A stretch of 64,000 bases of DNA, taken from the NCBI GenBank assembly GCA_030704615.1, contig CM060733.1, positions 24,304,001-24,368,000 on the forward strand. The letters are read 5' to 3'. Under the pieces are notes generated by a model, which saw nothing but the letters and a program-made list of their open reading frames with translations, was not told where the DNA came from and did no database searches. The DNA comes from Takakia lepidozioides. Lineage: Eukaryota; Streptophyta; Takakiopsida; Takakiales; Takakiaceae. Shown here one piece after another: positions 10,227-21,567 of this stretch. The position numbers and the translations under genes are program-made. Position 1 is the stretch's first letter, and every line of letters begins with the position of its first letter.

Positions 10227-10988
10227 TGTATGTGGCAACTTTGGCAGAGAACGGTCGCCGACAAGTACACATCTCTGTAATTGTGCTATTCTCTGCTCCA
10301 AATGGACCACATCAGTGTGTGGTAGGTCTGGACTTTGTAATGACCAGCGAGTCTACATGAAGGCGTGAATTCTATAAATCTTGGATCTTGTGGCTCCATT
10401 CTGTTGGGCTGAGTGAAAGACATGTCATAATTCACTTTGGTATAGAGTAGTTTGATGATGGTCCACTCTACTCTGATTCATTGCAATACTTCAACATTCA
10501 TTACTATCCTGAGGAGGATTTGTATAATTCATAGTTTCTAGTGTCAAGGTGGCACATCACATTGATCTCTTGCAGATTCATCTTTCTACATGCCCTTCTT
10601 ACGATCGCACAAATGGCAGAGATCTCGCTTGTACACATTTCAGCAAATCTTCTTTCCTTGTGTGAGTTCCTAGCTTGTGTGTGTGTCATTGAGAGACGCA
10701 CAATGGCTGAAGGGTGCATTCCAGATCCACAAGTAGATGATTTAGTATATTAACAAAATCGGCGAACATTTTTTGGTGTAGCGTGTTACCGAAGGTCGGA
10801 ACAAGGGAGATGATTGTCGTAGTTTAGGACTAGTGATTCCTGGAAATCAGTGCCTCCCAGACTGATTGAGTTGACAGCGGAGGGCAAATGCAAGGATGGG
10901 ATGCCAACAAGATTCATCGATAAGTACCTTTGATTCGGGTTTTAGTCGATTGATTACATCTCCCTCTTCATGTTCCAGTTCCACAGCC
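10227..10988. other. No gene seen
   Basis: Short opposing frames only; none resembles a known protein. The flank of the PPR relic is not PPR sequence. Confidence 0.4.
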
Positions 10989-11192
10989 GTGGAGTCAAGC
11001 AACCCTCTCTTCACGAGCTCACGAGTTCTGTCCACCATAGTCGCACGGGGGAAGTTGTGGAGTCAAGCAGCTCTCCCTTCACGAGCTCATGAGCTCTGTC
11101 TACCATAGCCACGTGGGGGAAGTCGTGGAGTCAAGCAGCTCTCCCTTCATGAGCTCACAAGCTCTATCCACCATAGCTTCGTAGTGGGGGAA
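10989..11192. repeat. 68-bp tandem repeat, three copies
   Basis: Copies start at 10989, 11057 and 11125, an exact 68-bp period. Each contains GTGGAGTCAAGCA, a CACGAGCTCA segment and CTGTCCACCATAG. Divergence is low, which points to a recent triplication. Confidence 0.9.
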
Positions 11193-11730
11193 GACAGGCG
11201 GGCAGTCCGAATAGTTGTTCTTTGCGCCCTTGTTAATAAACTGCCGGCACTCTTCTCTATCATGCTCATCTTCTTTGCTCTTAGCTAGTATGCTTGGTCA
11301 CGGGGAAGTTCCCCCTCAGTGAGCCCTCTACAACCTCCATGGTGGTTATTTTTTCCACCTTATGTGAACCTTTATTCCATTTAATTTGATTAAAAGGGCA
11401 TCTGTCCCCTTTCTCTTAAAAAATTCAAAAACAAATTGATTGGCCTTCATGGCCAAGTCAATGGTGTCATTCCTTGTGTTACTGTCGCCTCGGTCGTTTG
11501 GTTACCTGCTAGGGTACCTATAGCATCACTAGGGCTACTATAGGCTCTTGGTCACAGTTTCGTGTCTCTCAGATTATAGCTCCAGAGTTATCGAGCACGG
11601 GCACGGTCCACCGTCTTATGGCAGCCCTCGGGCAAATCGAAGGTTTTAATTTTTTTCCTTCTCAATAATGCAAATAAAGGTAATCCAGGGCTTCCATCCC
11701 CTTTTCATAAAAAAAAAAAAAAAAAAAAAA
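11193..11730 (+). mobile_element. Two LINE-like 3' ends with A-rich tails
   Basis: One end near 11389-11440 reads AAAAGGGCATCTGTCCCC then an A-rich stretch. A second at about 11678-11730 reads CAAATAAAGG ... CCATCCCCTTTTCAT followed by about 20 A. Both look like 3' ends of plant L1-type retrotransposons on the plus strand. No upstream coding sequence is recognisable, so they are probably 5'-truncated insertions. Confidence 0.5.
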
Positions 11731-11789
11731 CCCACATGGTTATTTTTTCCATGTCCTCTTAAATTATTTCCAGGGCCCTTCCCGCTATT

Positions 11790-14115
11790 TTTTTTTTGTT
11801 TTCCCTTGAGAGCTTTATTAAAATTATAAGAACAAAAAACAAATTACAAAATGTCACATTCTAGCAAAGACACTTTATATATTAAGAGCATTTGAGTCAT
11901 GTTGTTTTAGAGTTCAATGATATGGCGCCAAGTGCCATGGCCGATTCTGCATGTCAAAAATCGGCAAAAGCCCAATGAAGGAACTCGAGGGAACTAAGGA
12001 ATCCTCAGCTCTTGACACCTAGGAATGGGTGCCTATGGCTCAGTATACCCGGCATGCCCTACCCTACCCTACGCCAGTCGGGCTGGCCTCGCACAAGAGG
12101 TTGGGTAGCATATGAGCATGCCATCACAAGGGCATATTCTATATACTCCTAGACATCCCAAAAAATATGCCACAACAGAAGCAGAATGAGAATGTGCTCA
12201 CGCAATAAACACTGCAAAACTATTTTCAACTGTTCACATGAGCACAAATCACATCAAATAAGAAATAGTATGTTAAACATGTTAGGCGATGGCCGCACTT
12301 GGCTACTAACAAACCGCCGTGCAGCCAGTGCATGAGGAGAGACAAAGCAGGTGAGCCTAAAAAACAAAGCTGGTAAGCAGCCGAGGAAGATGATAACAAG
12401 TAGAATAGCTGCTTGGTGGCAATTGTAGTATCCAAGTCTGGAGCAGGGAGAAGTTTGAGAATTGAAACACGAGCTAAATGCTAAAAATGCAGCTGAGTGC
12501 TAAACTTGGCAATACGAGGCTTCTTGTGCCTCCAGTTGAAGTCCACATCGTCCCCATCACCAGGAGATATCCCATGAATTGGGAGTGGAGACTTTCCAGC
12601 AGTACTGCATATTGGGAAGACAGGTTCCGAGAGTGTCGTTTTTGCCCCAGGGTTGCTGAAAGCTATTGATGATCAAGCTGCCTGCCACATTGTTCTGATG
12701 ATCTGGAACAGTTGCACACAGAGTATCCCAAGCCTTCCAGCTTCCCTCAGTAAGCAGGTCTTGATAAATGCAAAAAAACACAGACCTGCCCCTGGGGGGT
12801 CTCCCTTAAAAAACCAAAGCATATCTAACCTTCCAGAGGTTCCACAAGGTCAAAGCTCTAAGACTTGCCCACACAAGGCAAACAGATGGCACGTGAGTAA
12901 GCAAGAAATTCAACAACAGAAGAGAGGAGGGGGCTTGGGATGGAAAAGACTCCCAGCTTGAGTAAAAGCCTAGCACAACTCTCCAAACTCTGGCAGGGAA
13001 GGGGCAGTCTGCCAAGCAGTGCTTGATGGACTCAGGCTATCACATGTATAAACCGCAAGTAGCGTTGTTGAATAAGGTCTTGGCACTGACAGGCAAGATT
13101 CTATGAGCCAGCTTCCACAAGAAGCTCGAGATTTTGGCCGCCCTCTGTTTTTTCCAGATATCTTTCCACACCGAGCCCCAATTGGCTGATGACAGATTCA
13201 GATGCCCCCATTCCCCGGGGTCAAACTGTAAAGCAGCCAGGGGGTAGCTTAGAAACCAAGTGAAACTGGAGTGCAAGGCCCATTGCAATCCCCCCCCCCC
13301 CCCCCCCCCCCTCCCCACGGTACTGGGGTTGGGTTGGCATTTCCTTTGTCATCAAGTACCCTTATGGGGTACAATAATTGCTTGTGCATATCCACAAAGC
13401 CTGTCAGCTGCATGTTGCCCTCACAGTCTACAATGAACTGAATTCCAAAGGCTATCTGATCATTCATAGAAAAGACCAAAATGACAGTATTACACCCGTT
13501 GGTTGTTGCAGCTGTCCAAGTGGGCAAGGCCTCCAAATCACCTCAAGAATTGAAGGCCATGCTCGTGTGGCCCCTACACTCTGTGACACTGCAGCTGGAG
13601 ATAGGAAACTGAAACTGCCCTGCTCCCAAATATTTCCAAGATGAGTAAGACCTTTGTGCTCCCAAAAGGCCCACTTTGGTCTTTGCAGGGACACTGTTTG
13701 CGAGTTGAAAACATTGTTCCATTAAAACAAAGGTTGTCGCCAGGCCTCTGCAAAGTTTGCTGGTGGTCTTTGGGTAAGCTTGTCCCTAAGAGACTGCCAA
13801 TCAGCCCATATGGATTGCCAGGGCGGGATCCCAAGTGAACGTTCGCAATTTTCCCTTGAACAATCCAGCGAAGTGAATCTGCCCACAATTGGGATGAAGA
13901 GGGTTTGGCCCCCATCAAGTAAGGCTGATCAATTTACTCCATGGGCTGTGACGGTGTGTAATGGCTCTAGGGATCCACTTGGCTAAAAGAGCCTTGATCG
14001 TGTAGCTGGATCCAAAATTGCAAGTCCCCCCTTCTTTTTGGGCTGGCAGAGTTGCTCCCAAGAAAGCAGAGCCTGTCTTACCGGAGTTTGTGGAGTTTGC
14101 GCTGTTGCACCCCAT
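11790..14115 (-). pseudogene. L1-type LINE, 3' part of ORF2, frameshifted
   Basis: Reading the minus strand from 14115, pieces in several frames follow the order of a plant LINE ORF2 end. First comes the region after the reverse transcriptase (LLAKWIPRAIT, SQLWADSLRWIVQGKI). Next is the zinc-binding RVT domain around 13040-13318 (WKDIWKKQRAAKISSFLWKL, then HRILPVSAKTL). ADCPFPARVWRVV follows at about 12975-13015. The plus-strand T run at 11790-11799 would be its poly-A tail. Frames change at least three times and one break coincides with a poly-C run. The polymerase catalytic domain is absent, so this is a dead, truncated copy. Confidence 0.75.
13290..13311. repeat. 22-bp poly-C tract
   Basis: An uninterrupted run of 22 C lies inside the LINE relic; in the minus-strand frame it appears as a poly-Gly run. 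Such a run is a polymerase-slippage and assembly-error hotspot. Confidence 0.95.
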
Positions 14116-16895
14116 ATAAAATTCCGGATAAGAGCTTTTATCTCTTTCACAGAAACCAACAAGAGTTAAACATTTTTTTAAATCACGCTACTGCCAGCTA
14201 CAACCGACTAGCTGCATTGCAAGTTGAGCTAGCGATCTCTGCGACTGCAAAAAGCCACACAGACCGCATGTATGGGCGTGAAGGTTTGAACACAGGACCT
14301 GGTGCTGGAGAGCCACAGCACTTCAGCGGCAACCGTCAGTGTCGGCTGAACGCGCGCGGCGCTGCTGTTTGTAACCGCTGCTCTCTTCCTCCTCCTCTTC
14401 TCTCTCTCTCTCTCTCATCTGCTGCTCTCTCTAATTCCGAGGTGCTTTAGAACCGATTTGTTTGTGCTGCAGTGGAGGATTCCATCTTGCGCTCCAAAGG
14501 GGCGAGTGAGTGCATTGATCAGCTCCCTCTCTCACGGACCAAGAAATGTCGGCAAATGTCGCCCAAATGTTCGACTCATTCAATCAGTGAGCCTGGATCC
14601 CTGACTATAAATTCAGTGTTTTGTAACAGGGTTTTCTCCAGAATAATCAGACAGTGGAAGAGGGAAATTGTTTAGGTGGAGACAGCAGTATCAAATTTAG
14701 CTGGTGTGTTAGTTGTTGCTGGGTTGTTGATGGACGGATATGTGAGAATCTACAGCTTGTTATTTCTTGTTTGCAAAGACTCGCAGTTCCCGTCCCTGGA
14801 CAAGCAGAAAATGTGATCTTCAACTCTCTAGTTTTTTCTGGAATCTTATCCGCAGTAATGGATCAGAAATTGGGATTACGATGTAATGCAAATTTTGAAT
14901 TGGACCATCCGTTTATTGGAAGTGAGGCAAAGTGTATTGAAAGTGAAAGTGGTCAAGTTACAGGTGCTTGAATGATAACAAGACTGTGATTGGCAGGATT
15001 CTGGAACCTCCCCAAGGTACAAGTACCTTACTGATGTTGAATGAAGATAAGCAGAGAGCAAGGGCGAGGTCGGGGGAAAGACTCAGTGATGTCCAATTAT
15101 CTGATCCTTCAATGCCTGCAAGATAACGGAATAATGGGTCAATCCTCTTCTGGAGGGAGGGAGAATGAGGAGAGAATGCGGCTTAAGCTTCCAAACTAAA
15201 GTCCGAAAGTTTTCTATGCAGCAAGTAGTGTGACCAGATCTCTTGATCTCGCTTAGAGGACTTGAGAGTGTGTACTGAGTGCAAGACAGAGATAGAGAGA
15301 AAAGGCGGGGAAAAGGGAAAGAGTCTAGATGAGTGATTTCTGGGATTCAAAACGGAGATCCAGGCCTCTGTCACATTAGTGATTGCAGCGCCAAACTTTC
15401 TATAACAGATCACACAGCTAGAAGCCCAGCAGTTACCCGGAGAGCATCAAAAGGACAATTAGCTAAAGAGTGTATATAGTATTCTACCCTGTTACAGTAT
15501 GACGATGGTGGGTGTTTGGTTACAGTCGATAATGAGATATGCGTTGCAGCAATGTCGGTCGCCATGGATCTGTGATGGCCTAGTACTGGGGGCAACCGTG
15601 GCCGCAATATCCTGCACATCAGCCCTTGCGTTCTCTTCTGCTCTTATGAGGTTTCCTAACATCACTCCTTCCTACTCTGCGACATCTGTCACCAACGCAC
15701 TACAACAAGCTGTGATTGACACTGCCTGCCATGAATGCAACGCCCTCCGCATTTACAGTTTTCCACATCGTCACATCGGCCATGTATCAGCTTTACTAGG
15801 ACTTTCGACAGACAACCTGATTACAGAAACATCAATGTCATTCCTCATATCCTTCATCATCGTCACCTTCTCTGTGTTTCTGGTGAGGGAGATGAGATGA
15901 TTCTGGGCCTGGCAGTTACAGGCTAGTGGACACCCTGCAATCTCTAGAAACAGAAAAGCTGCACAGTCTAGGCATCCATGTTAATGGCATGGTGAAGGCT
16001 TTAAATTGCGCTAAACTGTGGACACTGGAAGACTTGCAATGTTCATTTGATAGTCTCAGGCAAGTATTGACTATTTTGACATATCAACTAAAATGCACCC
16101 ATGGCAGATGGGGGTTCAGATGCCTCAATGATGTAGCATCGAAGTCAATTCCTCTACAACGACAGACCTATTGAATGCCAGATTTGATATTTTGGAAGAC
16201 GGTGAAGGAGGCTTCGCCCACTACACAACCTTGTTTTGGAATTATAGCATGAGAAGTTGAGAAGCTACACTTCCGGCATTGGTTTGATGCCATTTAAACA
16301 AAAAACTGAGTCAAGCTTGACAGGGGGATATTATCCAAGAAATGTAGAGACCACACTTGCTATGACCGAGTTGCAGCAGACACCCTGCTACCAGAAGAAA
16401 GAAGGAGACCAACTGAAAGAGTGAAATGATACTTACTGATACTCCATAACATCTGTAGAAAGCACAAAAAGCCTATGGGACAAGGGGAAGATCTTGCTTT
16501 GGATGGGAATGGAGAGGCTTCACATGCTAGGGCATACAGGGTCAGACACTGCCCATAAGCCTTTCAGACAGTGTGAAAGGATGTTGTATAAGACCTCTGG
16601 CAGTCGCATGTTTCCCAACCTGCCTTAAAAAGCTACCTGATTCATTTCTTGGTCCTTACTCCATCCTAAGCCTTCGATCACTCGATGTAGTCCTCATGAA
16701 TACAACAATCCACTAAAGGAAGGCTACAGGTTGCAGAAATAAGGAAAAGGTTCTGTTACAAATGAGCCTCCGTTCCAAAAATATGCTCTCAACTTTTGAG
16801 CTGGCAGCCCTAGTATCACCATGGCTTCAAGCATCAGAATTCCATGTTTCATAGCCAAAGGATTCCAAACGTCACATTTGCAACACTGAAATTGG
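14116..16895. other. Unassigned gene-like stretch without a recognised product
   Basis: A CT-rich microsatellite lies at about 14390-14425. Several plus-strand frames look coding-like but match no family I know. One at 15499-15900 has two hydrophobic segments, and one at 15926-16174 contains GIHVNGMVKALNCAKLW. They could be exons of an unrecognised gene or relics. I do not assign a gene. Confidence 0.3.
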
Positions 16896-19800
16896 TTACT
16901 GGGTTACAAGCAATGCCAATTCAACCCCGATTGCCTCCTTTGCCTGCTTATCTAATGGATCCTCGCCGATATAGAGGTCAAATAGAGAACGGCACAACAA
17001 GGGGCTCTGCACACTCCCGACCTCCTTTCCATCAACTGCAAAAGCAACACAGGTAAATTTGCAATAACTCGTAAGAAAATGTCTATTTTAGGCTCTTGAG
17101 GACCATCCTGTAGAACCAGCTGTACCTCTGCAAAGATTTCTTAAAGATCGACATTACATTTGAAGATTAATGTAAATGGAGACCTACTTTTTGTCTCGAG
17201 GACATGACCAGGGAGCCGAGTGAGGTCAATGACAGTCCCATGTGGCAGCTGAATGTCATCCTTGAAAACACTTGTAAATCTGCATAAAGAGTTTTGCAAA
17301 TCTCTTCAGAGAAATGAAAGAATCTTACAGCAAGATATTTAACATGAATAGCGCACTAGCTTCCTATAACCATATAGTCAGGAGAGGGACAGTCATACTC
17401 ATTGACAATCGACTTTGAATGTTGGTTGTGGCACACCCTTTTCAGCCAAAATTTCAATAGCAATCGTGCACATCTGACAACAATCCCATTTCACACTCTG
17501 CAAGAGAAAGAAAGAAAAATGAAAGGATACGTTACCCGTGGGAAGCTCAAAGAGTTTATGGAACAACGGAAAGCATGAAACTAGAAGAGTGGGGCCCTCC
17601 ACAAGCAGTTCGGAAACAACTATCGATCAAGGGATTATCTAAAGAGTGAACGCCTCATGCAGATATGCTGCTAAGCATTTCTGATCCTCATAATGGAACA
17701 GCTCTGTGAGAGATTGGCTATCTCAGAACAGACTCTCCCAGTAGACAGACAATAGTATCTCATAGTAGATAGGACAGTGAAAGAAGAAATGTTCTTCACT
17801 TTTGAATCCCCTCCTTTTATCCCTGGCGCAAGTGGGGCACAGGCGGTCCTCAGACGGTAGGTTGTGCCACCTACCAGTAGACTGGGATACCACCCTAAAC
17901 CTCCCCAATGCCCTTAGCAGAGAGGGAGATAGAGCTGCAGACAGGTAGTTGGGCTGCAAGATTCTATCATCACGGAGGACCAATAATAACTCCCGATAGA
18001 ACTGCAGTTTTGTTGTAAGATTGGCTGGTTTCCAGGTTTGCCTGACATGAAGTTCCATCATCTCCTATCTGATGCATCTGGTGCGTCATGCTTGGGCGAA
18101 ATTTCCCCATGGCAGTAGGGAAGCCATGGAGAGTCCATGAAGTTGGAGCCCCAAGCATAGAAATGAAACATTACACGTCCCTTGGAAAGCTCAAAGTGCT
18201 TATGGGACAAGAGAAAGCATGAAACAAGAAAGAGAGAGGGGTCCACCACAAGCTGCACAAAAACAGCGAGAGGAAAGAATGAGACTTTATAATGTCCATG
18301 GGAAGCTGAAAGAACTCATGGAACAAAAGAAGGCAAGAAAAGAATTTTGCTACACCCAGAGAGAAAGGAGAGAGACCTTGCAAGGAGCTCACGGTCTTCG
18401 CCACCGTTGAACTTTTTTATTCTTCCACCCACTGACTCTTCAAAAGCGCCACGCATGCTGCTTATTTTGAGGCTTCCATAGACGATCACCATGTGCACTG
18501 TCAGCCCCACATCCTTCTCCACCACTTCCTCATAAAACTCCTTGTCTTTCAGCTTCTCAGGAGCCATGTTGCCATACTTCTCACCCAGCATGCTTTTCAG
18601 ACTTTCTGGGTCAGCATAAACTCCTGGTGCCATGGCAGAGACAACCATGAGAAGGATTGAGCCATACACATTACAAGCAATCCAAGTGTCAGTTCACCCA
18701 TTAATCAAGCAAGTGGTCAGCCACAACGGTGACCCGGACTAATTAACTACATAGAGGACCCACAGAATGTCCCCGTGACAGGTGTAGAGCTCATTCACGA
18801 GCTCTATATATGTCCACCAAGGAATTATTTCATCGGATTTGGAAGTTCAATCACCAGTTTCAATTCTAAAGACAATTGCAGCGCTCAAATTGTATTTTTC
18901 TCCTAAATCAAGTTGAATTTCCTTCCATCATCTGTTCTTCAGATCAACCCTTAATTCTGCCCTTATTTGTAGTAGTTGCACTGACCAGCACTACCCATAC
19001 AGGATAGTTGGACATTCCCAGAATCTTGCTTATGAGCCCGTACACAGGAGAGGAATTGCACAAAAGAAGCACCAAAGAGGCAGTAAGAAGGGCCCAAAGG
19101 GGCTACAAGTAAACCAGGTCAGAATTGTTCTTCCTCTGATTTACTGGAAACAATGCTAATGTTGGTACTACGTAAAACCATTTCACAGTATGAACACTGC
19201 TATTGAGCTGAAGAGACTCACCAAAAGCATAGATATCAATTTTCTTCAAACCCAGTATGCTCTTCTTGCGCAGACCAATTCCAGTGAGAACTTGACTCTC
19301 ACTTAAAATGCCTGGAAATGTCATTCCTGTCTTGGGGTCCGTGACCTTCCCACAAGCCCGTTGCAGCAACAATCACTTGCTCAGTGAATTTGATATGACC
19401 TATTACTACAATAATTGCATCATATAATGTAATTCCTCTAACTCGCCAGTCAAGATCACGTTCAACAAAGCTCTGTAAGAGAGCTACTTTTCATACAGAG
19501 AGTTAGAAGGCAGGGTCTATGGCTACAAGACTGGTATATCTGAGTTATGTCCATAATAGCAGCTCCTCACTAGTACACTCTATCTTGACTACTACTCCGG
19601 AACATCCAAGCTCGTAAATGTCATCAATCGATTTTATACAACACGATTAAGCACTGCTCAAAACTCCCGCAACCAAGTTAGATCAACCTGAGGCCAAACA
19701 GGAGATAAGAAATCCTTTGATAATTGCCTTCCATCAATGAAATTAGTGTAATCTTGATTTTTCGTTACAACCCGGTGGTCCCTTATTCAGAAATATGCAA

Positions 19801-20398
19801 CATAGTCAATTGGCTACCAGTTCGTAAGGATGAACGGGTTGGAACTTACTTACGAAATCCCGAGAGGGATGCTTCAATGCCAGTGTTTCAGGGGCTTCTT
19901 TCTGACAACTTCAAGAATGATTTGACATATTGACTACTGACTACCAAAACGTACGTCCCCGATTATACCCAGATTAATTCCGACATTAGACTTGGGTCCT
20001 GGCCCTCGGTGACAAGAACTGAGGGGGATAAATGTCTCTGATACAATACCGCTACAATACATCATTTTAATCTCTTCGCAACAGACTCGGATTTTGAAGG
20101 TGGTCACCTCCTCTGCCTGGGCGGTCCCCGATGAGAACGAAAGCGATGCAAAGGGACCTGGAAGACAAGCGCATGAAAGTGCAGATCCAGCATTCGAAAT
20201 TTTCCCAAGAGATTGCGCCCATGCCAGCCCCTGGGAGGCGAGCTCGGGCCTGCACATTGCGATGCCCACCCCCATAGCCCCCAGTCCGACTGCAGCTTGC
20301 CATCGCTGGGTAAGCCTTCCAAAGGATGACCCACCAGCAGGTATGCCTTGCCAGGACCAGAGTCCTCTCGGGGCTCCAGGACTCGGAACTGTCCGCAT
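16896..20398 (-). CDS. FAP3: Plastid chalcone-isomerase-fold fatty-acid-binding protein, FAP3-like
   Basis: Five minus-strand exons join in phase: 20108-20398, 19222-19345, 18377-18623, 17188-17279 and 16896-17035. Together they encode 297 aa with GT/AG introns. The ATG at 20398 is the first after an in-frame TAA. Exon 1 (97 aa) is a Ser/Ala/Gly-rich plastid targeting region ending in QAEE. The mature part follows Arabidopsis FAP3 (At1g53520) throughout: VTDPKTGMTFPG, LRKKSILGLKKIDIYAFGVY, VIVYGSLKISSMRGAFEES, LPHGTVIDLTRLPGHVLETK and GSVQSPLLCRSLFDLYIGED. FAP proteins bind fatty acids in the plastid stroma and lack chalcone isomerase activity. The 3rd intron (17280-18376) holds a LINE fragment and dispersed repeats. 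I see no break in the coding sequence. Confidence 0.92.
17508..18345. repeat. Three copies of an approximately 80-bp dispersed repeat in a FAP3 intron
   Basis: Copies near 17515-17600, 18165-18260 and 18275-18345 share GGAAGCTCAAAG, a GGGACAA-like segment and AAGCATGAAAC-like sequence followed by purine-rich DNA. A fourth copy in the opposite orientation lies at about 29884-29985. They are noncoding and probably pieces of an unrecognised mobile element. Confidence 0.65.
17723..18061 (-). pseudogene. Non-LTR retrotransposon carboxyl-end fragment inside an intron
   Basis: A 112-residue minus-strand frame reads LRALGRFRVVSQSTGRWHNL, then EDRLCPTCARDKRR, then EEHFFFHCPIYYEI. The CPTC ... E-H-F-F-x-H-C-P arrangement is the cysteine/histidine motif at the end of non-LTR retrotransposon polymerases. 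It lies wholly in the third FAP3 intron, in the same orientation as the gene. Sequence outside the frame is not recognisable as LINE, so it is a short relic. Confidence 0.7.
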
Positions 20399-21567
20399 GG
20401 CTGCAGCAGATTATACTGCAAATCTCTGTCTCTCTCTCTCTTCTCCCTCCTCTCTCAGCTCCTCTCCAACCAACACAACAGTGAAGAAGAAAATGAAATG
20501 AAATGGTACTATATAACGCAAGGCGAAGATGAAAGAAAGACATAGCTATTATCGCTACCAATCATGAATTGCTACGTATCAAACCAGCAGTGTACACTCA
20601 CCGTTCAAAGCGCCATACCATGACAGTAGTAAACTACTTAGCATTAATCCTTCAGTCCTTTGATAGAACTCAAAACTCCATTACAGGTTCTTCTTTTATT
20701 CCTCTCCTTGTTTTCTCTTTCGTATTTACATAACGTGGAGTTCACATGTTCGTATTGCTTGTACTGAAGAAGATGGCGGTCTGAATGGATGCTACGCTTT
20801 TGCAACACGCCCAGTGGAAAATACAATTTCACTGAACACATACGAGAAAAGTTGTCTCAAGACTTCCATTGAAACTGCCACTTACTTATGATTGACAACA
20901 CCTTTTCGACAGATGATGTAAGTCTAACACTGTCTAATTAAGATCTTGAGTTTTCACATTTGTTGGCCACATTGTTGCAAAGACACACCGAGTAATAAGA
21001 CACTCAACTTGCACGCATCTGAGCTGTAGAGGTGCACGCAGATATTGAAATCCAGCTCATCCTCATCATCACTAAGATCATTGCCCAGAAATTATGTGAG
21101 AAACAGCCCTTCCTGTCAGTGGTGACTTGAGAGGCCTTGGTCTTTCCCCAGAGCTTGACACACCCAAGGGCATGCCAGCATGATCTGGGGGCTTTTTTTC
21201 GACAGAGTGGCCACCAGTCCATTCCAGTATATGCAACAATCAATTTCCTACTCAATCTCAGTCTTTCAATTATTTCATAGTCTTTCCAATCGTCTGTTAA
21301 ATGCTTTCTTTGAGACAAGCTCCCTCCTACCCTAAGATTGATTCAGAATGTCTCATTCCAACAGTCACCAGAGGAGTGCAACTCTTGGGAAATTACAGCT
21401 TCCAGAGCAACAACTGGTGGGGAGAAGGATGGGTTTGCTGCAGGGGAAAAACTTGCCCACAAAAGTCCAGTGGTAGATGCCCTCCCTGTCACAGGAGTGA
21501 CCGTAATCACCCTCAGCCAACATATGGCCAACATGGAAAGTCCTGTTTACCAGTTCACTAGTCCTGT
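20399..21567. other. Intergenic between FAP3 and PBG1; no gene seen
   Basis: About 1.2 kb separates the FAP3 start from the PBG1 stop; both genes read on the minus strand. A CT-rich tract at 20430-20460 lies just upstream of the FAP3 ATG and suits a 5' leader. A minus-strand 104-codon frame at 21004-21318 matches nothing I recognise. Confidence 0.5.

Noticed and set aside
20067-20561. Long overlapping minus frames and a plus frame at the FAP3 first exon
   Set aside because: Only the frame joining in phase to later FAP3 exons is supported; the others are GC-related shadows.
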